Notes: generated from the sequence alone by a model not told the origin. DNA of 64,000 nucleotides from Oxyruncus cristatus (GCA_013399855.1 VXAY01001311.1:871344-935343); one strand, 5' to 3'. Shown: positions 25,301 through 37,389, counted from the stretch's first letter. Numbers and translations: made by a program.

Positions 25301-25672
25301 AAATGAGGAAGTGTCGGCGCAACGATGTGGAAAGTCATCTGAGACTGTCTCTGCAGTTTGTCCCTGCTGATGACTGATGCCCTCTGTTTCAGTTCCAACT
25401 GTACCTTCACGCAAACACAGGAACAGTCTTTCCAGCCCTTCTTTGCTGTCTGCAACACAATGTTATTTACCCTCCTTGTAAGAGGATTCTTAAGCATGGG
25501 TATGTCCAGGCCATCCTGAGCTGACATGATGTGTGGGGCATGAGCTTTCTTTCTTGGGTGCCAGCAGTAGACTCCAGTCTCTCTGCTGTATGTTTGAATA
25601 CAAACGTTTTCCCAGGATAACATTCTGAAAGAGCATTCAGAGTGAAGGACTGACAATAGGTTGTAACCCTAC
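22321..25672. other. Non-coding; contains an ancient-repeat fragment at 23153-23191
   Basis: No gene was seen. 23153-23191 aligns with 33914-33952 at 29 of 39 positions by eye and shares its core with 4676-4695. Purine-rich sequence at 23640-23930 ends in A18 (23914-23931). The remainder is AT-rich with chance ORFs. Confidence 0.5.
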
Positions 25673-25953
25673 CTTTGGAAAAGGCTGGGGCGTAAGTACA
25701 AAGCATGACCCCGGATGGTGATCCTGCCTCCTGCTGAGCGTGAGCTCCATGAAGACCTGCTGTGTCTCAGGGAGGTAAGACCTCACCGAAAAGCAGACCA
25801 GCTTCATTTTATCCTTGTGAAAGACGGCTTCTTCGAAGCCAAGAGTCTTGACAGGGTTTAACAGGAAACCAGCACAATCCGCCGATGGTGTGTTCCCGGC
25901 CTCCGTGCACGGCAGTGACTCCTGCTGGGTTTCTCCTGTTGCCTCAGACACAG
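25673..25953 (-). other. Exon-like ORF with good acceptor and donor (unknown product)
   Basis: On the minus strand GTGCCTTGTTTCAG precedes 25953. A frame then stays open for 93 codons to CCAAAG|GTAGGG, so both splice sites look good. The segment is GC-richer than its flanks and keeps several CpG. Translated residues look protein-like, for example VKTLGFEEAVFHKDKMKLVC and then FSVRSYLPETQQVFMEL. Length is 281 bp: two bases complete a codon at the 5' end and the 3' end is phase 0. I recognise no family. A frame of this length is expected about once or twice by chance in 64 kb, so the splice sites are the main support. Confidence 0.27.
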
Positions 25954-27144
25954 CTGAAACAAGGCACATGCTGAAGTTCAAGAGAAAAATGTGGCAACGT
26001 GTGGCACAGCACTGTGCACCCCTGTACTTCACATCTGACTCGGGAGCATGCAGTAAACTAGACAAATCCTTGACCAGGTTTCCTCACCTGTTGCTGGTGG
26101 CTCTGCCTTTCCCACCAGGAAAAGCAGCCAGGGAAAGGTACTGTCCTTTGGTGCATTAGCCGAAAACAGATGTCCCACAACTTGCTGGGTTTCCTTAGTC
26201 ATCTCTCAGGACATAAGTTGCTTGCAAAAATAGAATTATAATCTTTAAAAAAATATCATGGAGAATCACGAATCCTCCCAAAGTGCTCTGATCCATAGAT
26301 GTTGTTGATTAGCCAGTTCTTTTTCCACCATAGGGACTCTCTCTGTTCTATTTCTTCCATAAGGGTTTTGGCTTCTGGGTTTTTTTTGTTTGCTTAATTA
26401 TATCCCATCAAGCTATGAAGTCCTGTTTCTGAGATCCTTAAAAATCAAAATACCACATATCTTTATTTAAAGTTCCCTGCCACTTGATCCTAATTTTTCA
26501 GCGCTAACTTAAAGGAAGGGGGAAATGTCTGGAAGCAGAAAAATGAGAATTGATCTATAGTTTGAATCCAAGCCACAAATATGCCATGAGAATATAGACA
26601 CATGCACACAGTGCCATCAAGAAAAATATCCCAACCCTCCCACACTTTTTACACATTACAACATATTAAAAAAATATTTCTGGACATAGTGAAATATGTT
26701 AAAATAAAAAAAAACAAGAAAGTTGCAAGTACCTCCAGAATTTTCTACAGTCAGAGGCGTAGAATTAAAAGCAGTTTTCGCTCAGAAAAACTTCCGTGAC
26801 AGTTCAGTAACTTAACCTTGATCTTTGGAACCTGGGGACTACTAGAAAGAACGCAAATAAAAGAGATGTAACTAACTTGCTACTGCCTGCTCTAGTAGGA
26901 AGAACAGCATTTATATAATCAGAATTAAGATACCATTGGGCAAACCAAGTCCACATCAGGTGTCTGTGTGCTGCAGAGTGCTAAAAGATCGTAGTTTGAC
27001 TGCACATTTCACACTCTCGGTATTGTGCCAGCTGTGCTGGTCACCACTTCAGGAAAACTCCATTAGGTGCCATTTTAAGCAAGAACAAATGGAAGCCTTG
27101 GCTGGGTAGCACCAAAGACCATGAACATGGGATGGTTCACTCAC
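25954..27144. other. Non-coding, no gene recognised
   Basis: AT-rich sequence with several A- and T-rich stretches. No repeat family or exon-like segment is supported. Confidence 0.5.
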
Positions 27145-27240
27145 ATAAGCACACATGTATCGAAAGCTGGAAGTAGAAGTGCCATTACATCTGTCTAAAT
27201 ACTCTGGGAAGCTGAGGCACGGGATGAAGCGCTCCTGGTC
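27145..27240 (-). other. 96-bp exon-like ORF, phase 0, strong splice sites
   Basis: On the minus strand the pyrimidine-rich text CCCTTCCCTTGCTTCATGG leads to CACAG just before 27240. The segment is open for exactly 32 codons and ends at GCTTAT|GTGAGT, a consensus donor. The residues include FIPCLSFPEYLDRCNGTSTS, with one N-glycosylation-type NGT. It could belong with the 33011-33121 segment, which has the same phase. A partial resemblance of GAAGCTGAGGCACGGGATGA (plus strand) to a MIR phrase is an alternative explanation. No family was recognised. Confidence 0.22.
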
Positions 27241-27479
27241 CTGTGGTCCATGAAGCAAGGGAAGGGTTTTGGCCCCCTTTGGAGAAGTCTTGTTATATAC
27301 AACACGGCTCAGCAAACACACTGGAAACCTCCCCTGGTAATTTATCTTTTAGTTTGGTATCTGTGAAAGCTTTTAAGCAGAAGATGCTAAATAAGGAACC
27401 AAAAAATGTTGCTGTTTCTCGCCATAATTGTAAACTGAAAATAAGCACTTATACAACCTAGCCCAAATATTTAGTTAAA

Positions 27480-27960
27480 GAACAGGTTTATAACTAAGGA
27501 TATCTTAAAATGTGTTTGAATTATTATATACACTACTTAAACAGTTAAACTGTCAGCTTAGAGTTTTGTATATCTACCTCATTAGCCTACCTCCAGGGCC
27601 TGTGGTAGGTGAATCTGCATTTTAGAATTTTGTATTTTTCCATGCTTTATGCATCCTGTAAAATGCCTTGAGAACTTTATGAGGGGTGTTGCATTAAAAT
27701 GTGTGATTATAAATATGATTTAAATATCTGAAACATTACAGAGTGATTATTGTTCAATAAGGCAGTGTGCATAAAAGGGTTATCTGCATGCTGTGCTTAG
27801 GTTTCTACAATATAATGTAATGAATTGTTCAATATAGTTTGTATGCTATTTGTCTCTGTTTCTTCCCATACTCCAGAGATGCCTGATATGCAGGGCTCTA
27901 ACAAGGCTATCATAAATTGTTGAACAATAAACAGCCCTTGAGATTTTTAGATAGTATGTG
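27480..27960. promoter_or_regulatory. Enhancer-like AT-rich block with repeated SOX-type motifs
   Basis: ATTGTTCAATA occurs exactly at 27749-27759 and 27824-27834. ATTGTTGAACAAT at 27916-27928 presents two ATTGTT/AACAAT sites as an inverted pair around one base. ATTGTT is the core recognised by SOX-family HMG proteins. The block has no ORF, no simple repeat and no named transposon. Enhancer activity is an inference. Confidence 0.35.
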
Positions 27961-28434
27961 GTTAGTATGTAATCCATCTTGAGGAACTTGATTTAGTGCC
28001 ACAAAGGAACATCCTTGACAATGCTCAACATTGTTTTAAACTGCTGCTAAATCAATTACTACATTCGGGGAATGGCACGCTCCTTCCGCTCCCTGCTCCA
28101 TGCCGGTGGCCTGGCTGCTCAAGGAGAGATTTAGGGAGCCACGCTACAGAAGCAGATGGGTCCCCTGGAAATCGCTGAAGCAACCCAGCTTGAAACAGTG
28201 ATAAGTAAGGCCTCCTAAAATCCGCACTAGACTGCACAACTCAAACACCTTTTGACTGGATTGTCTTACAATAAATGAATTACAAAGTAAAAATGCTTCC
28301 TGTTGGATCGGCGCTGTGTCGTGAAACAACCACAGCCACACTTGCTGATAGCGTTTGGTGCTCACCCAGAGATTTTTGTGTTTGGAGTATGCCACATATA
28401 TCTACCAATTTTCCCTTGCAACATTCCAGTGAGT

Positions 28435-28505
28435 TGGAGAAGTGTTACTACCCCTTTTCACAGATAAGAAACACCAATTACTCAGGCAGTGCGAGGCTGC
28501 AGGGG
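28435..28505 (-). repeat. MIR/CORE-SINE-like remnant
   Basis: GTTACTACCCCTTTTCACAG, then ATAAGAAACACCAATTACTC on the plus strand, corresponds to the reverse complement of the MIR part that ends in CTGTAAAATGGGG and continues through the GAGGAAACTGAGGC phrase. It is short and diverged. Confidence 0.4.
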
Positions 28506-28509
28506 GGCC

Positions 28510-31464
28510 TTGTGGACCAAAGATGAATGGTCTCTTGAATATAATGATGTTACAGAGAGTGACCCAAAAAGTTAAACAAGACCAAGGTCATTTGTATTTC
28601 TTTTATGTTTTCTTCCGCTCCTCTGCTGAGGCAATTGCAGGGGACACTGAAGGCAAAAGGAGAAGGGCACTTCATGTATCTAAGCTGTAACCTTGCCCTC
28701 CTACTTTAGAGACATAAATAAGGATTCCTAGGCAGTATTTTCTATATCCTGGGAGACTGCACAGGAAGAATATTGAGATGTAGTTATTACAACAATAATG
28801 TTCTCACATGTTTCAGGGGCAATGACAGTCTCAAAAATATCACTCTCATTGTGAGAAAATAAGACTAGAGGGAGGGAGAAAGGATCCCAGGATCAAGGTA
28901 GAAGGAGGCAAATTATGCAGGATTCATTACTGAGAGCCACATGATCTAGCTTTCCAAGGATTAATATATTTTCATGATCTATATATTACAGATATCATGT
29001 CTCTGCCAGAAGAACTCTGCAAGCCTGCCTTCAAATTCAGCATCCCCTCCAGGTTTTGGAGTTCTGCTCATCTCTCTAACTTCTGTTCATAGTGGTGGTC
29101 ACCTCTGCCTCATAAACAGCCTCATGTCCCACTGACACCACACCTTTCACAAAGTGAATCTGATTAGGTATTGATCTTTAGTCTGTGGCATTGCTGGGGA
29201 TGGCAGCCAGCTGTAGCTGTGAAGAACAACAACTGGCAGACACTCTGGTTGGTGTTGGCACTGGCCCTCTCTTACGAGATCCAAATTCCTGGGAACCAAA
29301 TGTTCCTGTGATTCTGGCTTTCTGCTGCCAATAAAGCTTATGATACAAAGCTAATTGGCTTGTAACTTTTCTTGGAAATCCGGAAGGGAAATGGATAGGT
29401 TGCCTTTATTTATACACCAATATGCCAAGAATCTGCATTAAGATAAGAGGAAAAATATATACAGCAGTAGCCATAAAAAAGCCAGTGTTTACCCATCTTC
29501 ACTATGAAGTGGTTTCAGAGACATATAAGTAGCTTTTATTTCATATAAGCTTAACAGAACTGTTACAGTTCTTTTGGTCTCTTTTATGGCTGGGAAGAAT
29601 AACGTCAGGCAGAGTTCATTGCAGAACAATCTTTGTATAGGTTCCCTCAGAGAAGGACTTCATTTGGGGTTTGTGTCCCTTGTGCATCAAAACTGTGGCC
29701 AGTCATCATCCAGAAAATGAGAGCTAAAACCTGCTTTGAGAAGAATGATTCCTATGCCCATTGACATGTATGTAAAGGGTGAATTTATCACTGAAGAATA
29801 CCTTATTCATCTTTGCCTGCCTCCTCTGGGCCAGTCTACTCCTATCAACTGACAGCTGACAGTAACAGCAGTAAAATTTACATCTTCCATGGATTAGAGG
29901 AGAAGAATTCTCCCAGCCTTTGAAAAGTTGCTTTAGATTTGGCTATCATGTTAGGATTGGCTTTTGCTTGAAAAAAAATGAACCACAAGGACCATCTAAT
30001 TTTGAATGCTCTTTAAGGCGTTTCAAGGAGAGTAGTCAGGGAAATACTGCTCCCAGTCAAGTGGCAGAAAAACAAAATCCTTGTGGGATAGAAGGAATTA
30101 AGATTAAAATTGGTTTGTGACATTTGTGCCAAAAGCCAAACAAGCTACTACCAAAAGTTGGTGGGTGAAAAAGCTCTTTTTGCTGTGAAAAGGTTCCTCC
30201 TGTTATGGGCCAGAATCTGTTTTCACTCATGTAACTGAGATCTGAGATAGGATACAGTTCAGCAGACATTTTGTTTTATGGGGCTTCCTGGAATGAGAAG
30301 AAAAATACTTGAATTATGGAAGAACAGGTTGCTTTTAATCTGTCCTCCTGAAGAGGCTGCACAAGGCCTCTTGACCAGACTGACAGGACCAGGGGAGTCA
30401 CACCTGGGGCAGAGATGGGAGGACATGTCTCAGTGTAAATCACAGAGGGACACAAAGACAGATAAGATCCAACTTCAAGTGTTTCCAGCTTCTCCCTCTC
30501 TTCACAACATACTACTGTTATCATGCTATTATTAATTTTTCTCCTTCAAAAGCAACATGGGAAAACAGTTGCAGCTCTTCTACTCAATGTGAGACTGAAG
30601 GGGTTAAAGTCATGCAATTCTATCATTCTTGATGGGTCTTTTATTTTCTTCTGGTTCATCTTTCCCTCAAAAGAATACACACATTATTTTTACCTTAGGT
30701 GTATCTGCTTCACTTGTTTTACTTTTCAGACAGTTATCTGGCTCTAAGCCAGCACTGTAAAATCAAATCCTGCCATTTATTTTAGGATTTGCTTTTATTA
30801 TTCTTGCCTGAATTTCATATCTTTTTCATTTCTTATTACCTTATGTCATTCCTCCTTTTCTTTTCTTTTCCTTTTTTTTTTTTCCCTTTTTTTTTTTCCT
30901 TTGTCAGCTTTGTTTGCTTTCTGTCACTCACTGTTTGGTAGCTCAACTATCAGAACAGAATGAAAAAGCTACACGGTAGCTCAAGTTATAGATGTATTAC
31001 TGTCACTTTCTTACCACTGAAAAATGCAAGCAGCAACCAGAAAGCCAACAGATCTGAGGCAGGTCAGCAACTCAGACTCCAGCTCTTTGAGCTACGCCAA
31101 GTCGCAAGGAATCTGGAATAAAAGATACAAGAGGCATTGGGCTTTTTTTTAAAAAAATGCTCTGTTTATTGGAGATGAAAGCAATACAATAACAATGAGA
31201 ATAAGCATGAACATGATGAAAAGCAAACAAGAAGCAGCCCAAGTTTGAGCCTGAGTGTAATATACACATAGATTCTTTTTAATCCTAAAAAGAGCAAAAA
31301 AAAGTATTCATAACAGCTGGTCTCAGCCCAAAAGTTTGTTTGGATCACTGAATCATGCCCTTATACTGTTTAGGACTATACATAGCTGTCACTGAAATGA
31401 TCCTGGAAAAATCCCCATCTACTGCTAAGAATTTTTTTTTTTTCTCCTTGCTGCTAAACATATT
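28510..31464. other. Non-coding with a T/C-rich tract at 30835-30902
   Basis: No gene was seen. 30207-30246 begins GGGCCAGAATCTG and continues into CATGTAACTGAGATC, phrases of a common ancient amniote repeat, so it is probably a small remnant. 30835-30902 is a pyrimidine tract of T-runs with C. 31432-31443 is T12. Confidence 0.45.
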
Positions 31465-31980
31465 TTGTTGTTAAAGATGTATGGGGAAATGAAAAACTGG
31501 TGGAGAAACAAAGGCCAGTTTTCTAAAAACGGTCGCTTAAAATTAGTTTGTTACACTTCTGAGAAGCAGCCTGATTTTTCACGAGAGCTGGGCATCTGCC
31601 AGCTTCCAGTGCGCTCCGGGGGAAAAGCAGAGAGATGGAGGCCCCCTGAAAACCTGCTGGGTGCCTACGTGCTGCCTCGGACAGCCGGGCTCTCCCTGCC
31701 GCTCGCAGCACGCGCTGCTCTCGGCGTTAATGGCAAATCCAAGTTAAAGCTCCCAACCTCGAAAATTTTTGGCCCAGCTTTTCCTGCAGTCAGTCCAGCT
31801 GCCCACTGGAGTTCTGTCCTACTTTGTAACACTGGCCAGCACCTGCCAGACGAGACAGAGACTCTCAGGTGGATCACCAGCCCGGGGTGTTGCATAGGGT
31901 TTCCAATGGGAAATAGGGGCACCTTTTCTAGGAGTGTTTTGATTGTTGGAATATTTCTGATATCCCCAAGCTTTCCTTAA
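31465..31980 (+). other. GC-rich patch with ORFs on both strands (unconfirmed)
   Basis: A plus-strand frame is open for about 171 codons, and two minus-strand frames (31523-31711 and 31665-31922) are open across the same GC-rich core at 31560-31910. Openness on both strands points to base composition rather than coding. The plus frame ends in a hydrophobic run (residues RSVLIVGIFLISPSF) that could look like a membrane segment, but there is no start context, splice framing or recognised family. Confidence 0.15.
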
Positions 31981-33010
31981 ATTCTCCCCAATTTCACATT
32001 GTTTTTCCTGTCTTTCCAGTACGCTTCCCTCTCTCTAGTTATTGGAAATCTAGTTGCAAGTGTATAGCCGATACAACACCTGCCTTTCAGACCCCCTTTC
32101 TAACCACATAGTATCCCACTTTCATGGAGGCAATGAAGCCTATGAGTGGTATGACCTTGTTGCTTGGGCCTTCCAAAACTTAATCCCTCTCTCTGGAATA
32201 ATTTGCCCTTCTTATGAGAGTAAAGAAAGCCACTAACCTCAACCATGTGCACTGCAGCTTTCCCTGCATCTTGAGAGGAAAAAAAACACGGCAGTTGAAA
32301 AGCAAGAATGGGAGCTAAAGAGTATTTTAGCCATTGAGTAGCTTTGCAGTCAGCCTGGTGGAAATTTGCTGTGGCCCAGGAAGATAGGAGTGCCCTTTGC
32401 CAAGGCTGTACATCTGGAGGAACGCTACAGCCACTTCTCTACCAGAAAACGCTGCTGCAACAGGAGGTGGCCCCTGCTGCATTTGATATGTCATTGCTAG
32501 CCAGGGAATAGTCCCATGAGGAAAGCCCCTCACAAACAGGTTACTTATTCCCAAGCAGCCCCTGTAATGACAGCACACTGTGCTCTTGTGGCATCCCGTC
32601 AGGTCTTCTGATGATGAGCTGCTGTCACCCACCCACCCTGGCAAAGAGGCACTTGTAAAACCTAACAACCAGTACATGCCTATATGTGTGCCATTCCACT
32701 CCCTGGATTTCTCTGGGTTAATAACTCATAGCTCTTAATCAGGGAAATCTGTCCCTGGACAGTTTTGTAAGCAGACAAGGGCGGTGCTTTCTGTCCTGCA
32801 CTTCCTGACCTTATGTGCCAGTGTAATATGCAGAAGTATGTCAAATGCCATTTAATCTTTATAATCTGAGCAGATTATGTTCATAACTTCACCTTTATCT
32901 GCTCACAGCATTATCTCCTTTCAAAAAATACCACGCGGCTTTTTTTAGCCAAGATTCACCCACCCTTTACAAGAAAGATTTATTTTTGGTGGCCAGGTCT
33001 CACATCCCAC
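31981..33010. other. Non-coding, no gene recognised
   Basis: A 116-codon minus-strand ORF (32327-32677) shows no acceptor or donor and no family resemblance. The rest is ordinary unique sequence. Confidence 0.45.
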
Positions 33011-33121
33011 CTGCACCGGGGCAGGCCAAGGCACCATACGGAGCTCCACGTTCCCGGTGTACTCTTCCCAAAGTGCAATATGGGGATAATATTTGCTGTT
33101 CTGAACTTGCATTTCTGAGAT
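33011..33121 (-). other. 111-bp exon-like ORF, phase 0, plausible splice sites
   Basis: On the minus strand CTCCTGCTTTCAGCTACCGCAG precedes 33121 (an earlier TTTCAG is an alternative acceptor). The segment is open for exactly 37 codons to GTGCAG|GTGGGA. It includes residues SEMQVQNSKYYPHIALWEEY and ends near PWPAPVQ. The same phase 0 is seen at 27145-27240, about 5.8 kb downstream on this strand, so the two could splice in frame. No family was recognised. With no conservation data this remains a lead. Confidence 0.22.
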
Positions 33122-33274
33122 CTGCGGTAGCTGAAAGCAGGAGTGTGAAATAGTAATTAGTCTCCCGGTTATGGTTTTTACAAAGCAGAGTATTTGCACT
33201 GTTACTGAGAGAGGTTGGAGCCCAGCTCCAGGCCCCAGCTGCTCATTCCTACTGCAGCAAGAGGAGTCCACCAC

Positions 33275-36224
33275 AATAGACTGTGGCTACGCAAACAGAT
33301 AATTTACGCTTGGCAGGCACTGGGAGTGTGAAACCTTGTCAGGGAGGAAGAGGTCAGGAAGTCAGTGGAGATGGGGAGGGAGGATGTGTGCTGTCTGTGG
33401 ATGTGGGAGGAGCTCCTTGCTTCTCCTTGCCTGGTAGAACAGCCACTCTTGCAGGTCTCCACCTCCAGCCACGTGCTCCTCCAGAGCTTTGGCCTCCTCC
33501 ATGGGCCCAGGGTCAAATCAGTTGTCTCGGTGTCCTGTTTTAATTGAGGAGGCAAATAACTCCAACAGAGGTGAGAGAAAAGTAGCAGGAGGAGGAAGGA
33601 CAAAAGGTCGGGGGGTATCCCCCTTCATTGTCTTTGATTCTTTCCCAAGCGATTGCCAGACATGCTTCTACAACAAAATTAACAGTATCATTTAAGAACA
33701 TTTCTGAGGTGAAATGGAAATCTTTTGTCATTGAGTTCAACTGCTGCAGGTCCAAATTCTGAAAGCTCTCAAATCCTATTCCTTTTGGTTTTCTCATGTA
33801 CTTAATACTTGCTGTGAACTGAATGAGGCAATGATCCTACAGAAAATAATGTATTATCACATAATTGCAGATTGCATTATATGGTATATTCATTATGGGG
33901 GCTAAACTGAGGTTATACAGACAGCCTTAATTCTGGCATCTCCTAGCTTTTTAATGTTTGACTTTACATCCTTTATGATGGCCTGTGAATGAAGTTTGCA
34001 GTTGTAACTAATGATTAATTTTGATGTAATTATTATAACTTCCCATTGATATCTCATGGAGAATTTCACAGCTGTGTCCTTCATAAACAATGAGGCTAGA
34101 TTTGCCTGTCTGCATGTTTAAGTTGCTGAGTTTTCTTCAGCGTCTTTTAAAGAGCTTTGATAACTTTGGAGAGCCCTCTCATTGCAATTCTTTCACTGCG
34201 ATTCAGGAATAAGCTACATCATTCAAAATAGGAGCTGGGTGATTGATTTGGGTGGACCAAAGTTGGAATATGCCCTTCATGAACTTGACATTATATATAT
34301 GTATGTATTTTTCTTTTCTCTTTTTTCTTTTTTTTTTTAATAGATACTTATATCTATTATATCTGTCTACTGCATCCTTTTATCTCTTTTTACTGTCACT
34401 GCTATTTGGTGGTTTCTTGCACCAAGTCTAGTGTTGAAGTGCTGAGCTCTGAAGCAGTTTAAAACCTGCTCTGTTCTTATGAATAATTATCATTGTAACA
34501 AAAAGCTCATGTCCCATTTTCAAAGCACAAAAAGTGCCAGGGATTTCAATTCAAATGTGTTCAGAAATTCTTGGGGTTTGGATCTACATTTAACGGTGCA
34601 CATAAAGGTCATCCTTGTGACTCCAAGGTTTCTAAAGAGAAGTTATTCTAGAAGTAATATTTTGAAATCACTTCAAGAGACGCTAATTTGAGACCATACT
34701 ACGTCCCATTCACTTCTTGACCCTGTAGTAAAAAAAAAAAATACATTATACACCGTTAATACTCTACTAGGTAGGATAACGAGGTGCATACATATGATGC
34801 ATGAAGCAAAGTATCTCAGCTATGTAGCTATTAAATTAAACTTTATTCTCCCAACTCTATTGTCCCCTACTCTCACAATTATTAAAAGAAAAAAAATCAG
34901 AACATCAGGAGTGTTAATGTTCGTGTAATATTAAGTTACAACTGTGCTATTTGCAGTTTATGGTAGATAACGTTACAGAAGACAATAATCTCACCACCTG
35001 CTGGAGAAAGCAATCAGAGGAGAGTGGTATTCAATAGCTGGTTTTCTTTGCCACACATTTTTCATTGATGATACATTAGACTGTAAGACTGTTTACTTTG
35101 AATGAAATACAAAATAAACCCACAAAATTTCAGATTCCTTTGGTTTCAGGCACAGGAAAATTTGCAGAAATTCCAAGGAGATACACCTTGCAGCAGTCCA
35201 AAGGATGGTCTAGCAGAAACTTAAACAGTCTTGAAATATACTAAATATGACTTAAAAATCTTAGTTTCTATATTTGACTAGTTATATGAGTACTAACCTA
35301 CCTTTAGAATAATTTTGCCTGCAGACCATCCTCAGTGACAAAACTTTGGTTTTGTCAGCATTTCTAGTATCACTTTTGAGCCAAGTTTCCAGTGGTTTTA
35401 AAACTCATTCATAGAAGTGTTACTGCAGATTAGGATTGAATGTAGAATATCCCTTTCCTGTACTCCTTCCTCAGACATTATTACCATTAAAATTGGTGGT
35501 ATAGCCATGGAATTGGCCTGGTGAAATCATCATATATGCCAATAACTTGGGATTTGAGTCCTAATATAGCAGAAATCTCTCATTTCTGTCTTAATTTCTT
35601 TAAGCAATCGTAATTGCTGCTCAAAATAAGTCAGGAACATGTTAAAAGGAACAATCATTTCCTCAGTGGGCTGGCTGTTCAAATCCAGAAAATTTCACCG
35701 TGACTGGAAGTAAATCACAAATATTTGGAAAATTTAAAATTGTTGATTTGGATTCTGCTCTTGATTGTGAAGGTGGGTTTTCACCGTCCCGCTCAGTTTC
35801 CGCAAATATTTTTATTGTTTTACCCACTGGGAATCACCTGAAGTATGTTTAACGACCTGTGACACGGAACCGTGGAGTGCGAGGTAAGGTTAGTGAAGGA
35901 ACTGCTGGGTTTTGAACAAGCAACGGGTGAAACCACAGCCAAGCCTTTCCTGAGCTGGAAGTGCCCGTGGCATGACACAACCACCTGGCTCCAGGCACTG
36001 CCCGCACCTCTGGTCACCCAAAAGGGTTGCAACAGGGATATAACCCATGGAAGAGTTCTGTTGTGAGGGAGTATGTGTTGGAACCAAACCACTGAAGTTT
36101 TGACAGAAAGGAGAAGTTTTCCTTGGTCCAAGATATGGGAAAAGGAGAGGACAGGCAGAGGGAAGGATAAAAAACCCCAAACCCTTCTTGACAGCAGCTG
36201 CTGTGCAAGCTATTGGAGTATTAT
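33275..36224. other. Non-coding; AT-rich CNE-like part and an ancient-repeat fragment
   Basis: 33275-33610 is GC-richer with short ORFs on both strands. 33810-34110 is AT-rich with many TAAT words and contains the repeat fragment 33914-33952 that matches 23153-23191. 34300-34400 is T-rich. 35820-36180 has overlapping ORFs on both strands without exon framing. Confidence 0.45.
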
Positions 36225-36766
36225 AAAATCATAGAATGGCCTGGGCAGGGACACCTTCCACTAGACCAGGTTTCTCAGAGCCTCACCCAACCTGGCCTTG
36301 AACACTTCCATGGATGGGGCTGCCACAGATTCTCCAGGCAACCTGTTCCAGTGTCTCACCACCCTTACAGCAAAGAATTTCTTCCTAATATCCAGTCTAA
36401 ACCTACTCTCTGTCAGTTTGAAGCCATTCTCCCTTGTCCTATCACTATAGGCTTTTGTAAATAATTTCTCTCCATTTTCCTTGTAGGGTCCCTTCAGGCA
36501 CGGAGGACTGCAATTAAGTCACCCTGAAGCCTTCTCTTCTCCAGGCTGAACAATCCCAATTTTCTCAGCCTTTCCTCATAGGAGAGGTGCTCCATCCCTC
36601 TGATCAACTTGGCGTCCCTCCTCTGGACTTGCTCCAACAGGTCCATGTCCTTTCTGTGCTGGGGGCCCAGAGCTGGATGCAGCACTGCAGGTGGGTTCTC
36701 ACCAGAGAATAGGGGCACAATCACCTCCCTTGACCTGCTGCCCATGCTGCTCTGATGCAGCCCAGG
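36225..36766 (-). mobile_element. CR1 non-LTR retrotransposon copy 3, 5'-truncated, best preserved
   Basis: Reverse-complement CR1 with the 3' tail at 36225-36236 (minus-strand text CCATTCTATGATTTTATAA, the ATTCTATG tail type). It reads upstream through the 3' untranslated region into ORF2 and is truncated near 36766. It resembles the usual avian CR1 sequence more closely than the other copies, which suggests a younger insertion. Confidence 0.95.
36261..36745 (-). pseudogene. CR1 ORF2 C-terminal remnant (copy 3), one frameshift
   Basis: The C-terminal end of the CR1 reverse-transcriptase protein. One frame is open from 36745 to about 36500 and contains the residues [20 protein letters not shown]. 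The protein then continues in a second frame (with a RLDIRKKFF signature) to a TAG stop at 36263-36261. A single-base deletion near 36510 relative to the usual sequence appears to account for the shift. The catalytic domains are missing by truncation, so it cannot be active. Confidence 0.9.
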
Positions 36767-37389
36767 ATTATCCAGGGATACAGGACACCAAAGTTTAATT
36801 TCTTAATCCAACCCTCAGATGTGTTGCTAGTAGGAACTATGACAGCTTCTTGCAAATACAGATGTTATTTTAAATTAAAACAAAACAAAAAAAACCCCAA
36901 ATATACACATACACAAAAACCCATAACTTTTTCCTGAACTAGGAATGTCAGTGTCTTTTAATTACTCTGTACATGTAATTGTCCTTAAGAAATCTCTGCT
37001 AAATATGCCTACGAACAAAACTGGGAGTCCTGTTATCGCCACATTGCTGTTGTCAGGTAAGGTAGAAAATTTTAATACTACTTTTTAAAAGACTCTAGAT
37101 CCATTTACTTTTATTTAGATACAATAATGTTCTGTGACTGGTAGTTTAGTAGTTGGAGTTTTGCTCTTAATGACTGCCCAGTAATTATGTATGAATTTAG
37201 AATTCTTTTTGCACGGTGAGGCTTCAACCATTTATTCTTTGGAAACATTTTTAACAAAGATGTTGAAAAATTTCATGAAGAAAGAGAAGAGTCTTTACAC
37301 TTGACTAAGAATACTAGATGTACTGTAAGGAGCACACATGGCAGTAGGTGTATCCTCCTAAAGGCACTGATCTCTTCCTCTTTTAAATC
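36767..37389. other. Non-coding, AT-rich
   Basis: A-rich stretch at 36870-36920 and otherwise featureless sequence. No gene was seen. Confidence 0.5.

Noticed and set aside
35820..36208. Cluster of ORFs near 36 kb on both strands
   Set aside because: Several frames are open at once and GAG|GTAAGG near 35881 has no matching acceptor; chance is sufficient.
36494..36745. Apparent 83-codon minus-strand gene
   Set aside because: It is the ORF2 remnant of CR1 copy 3.
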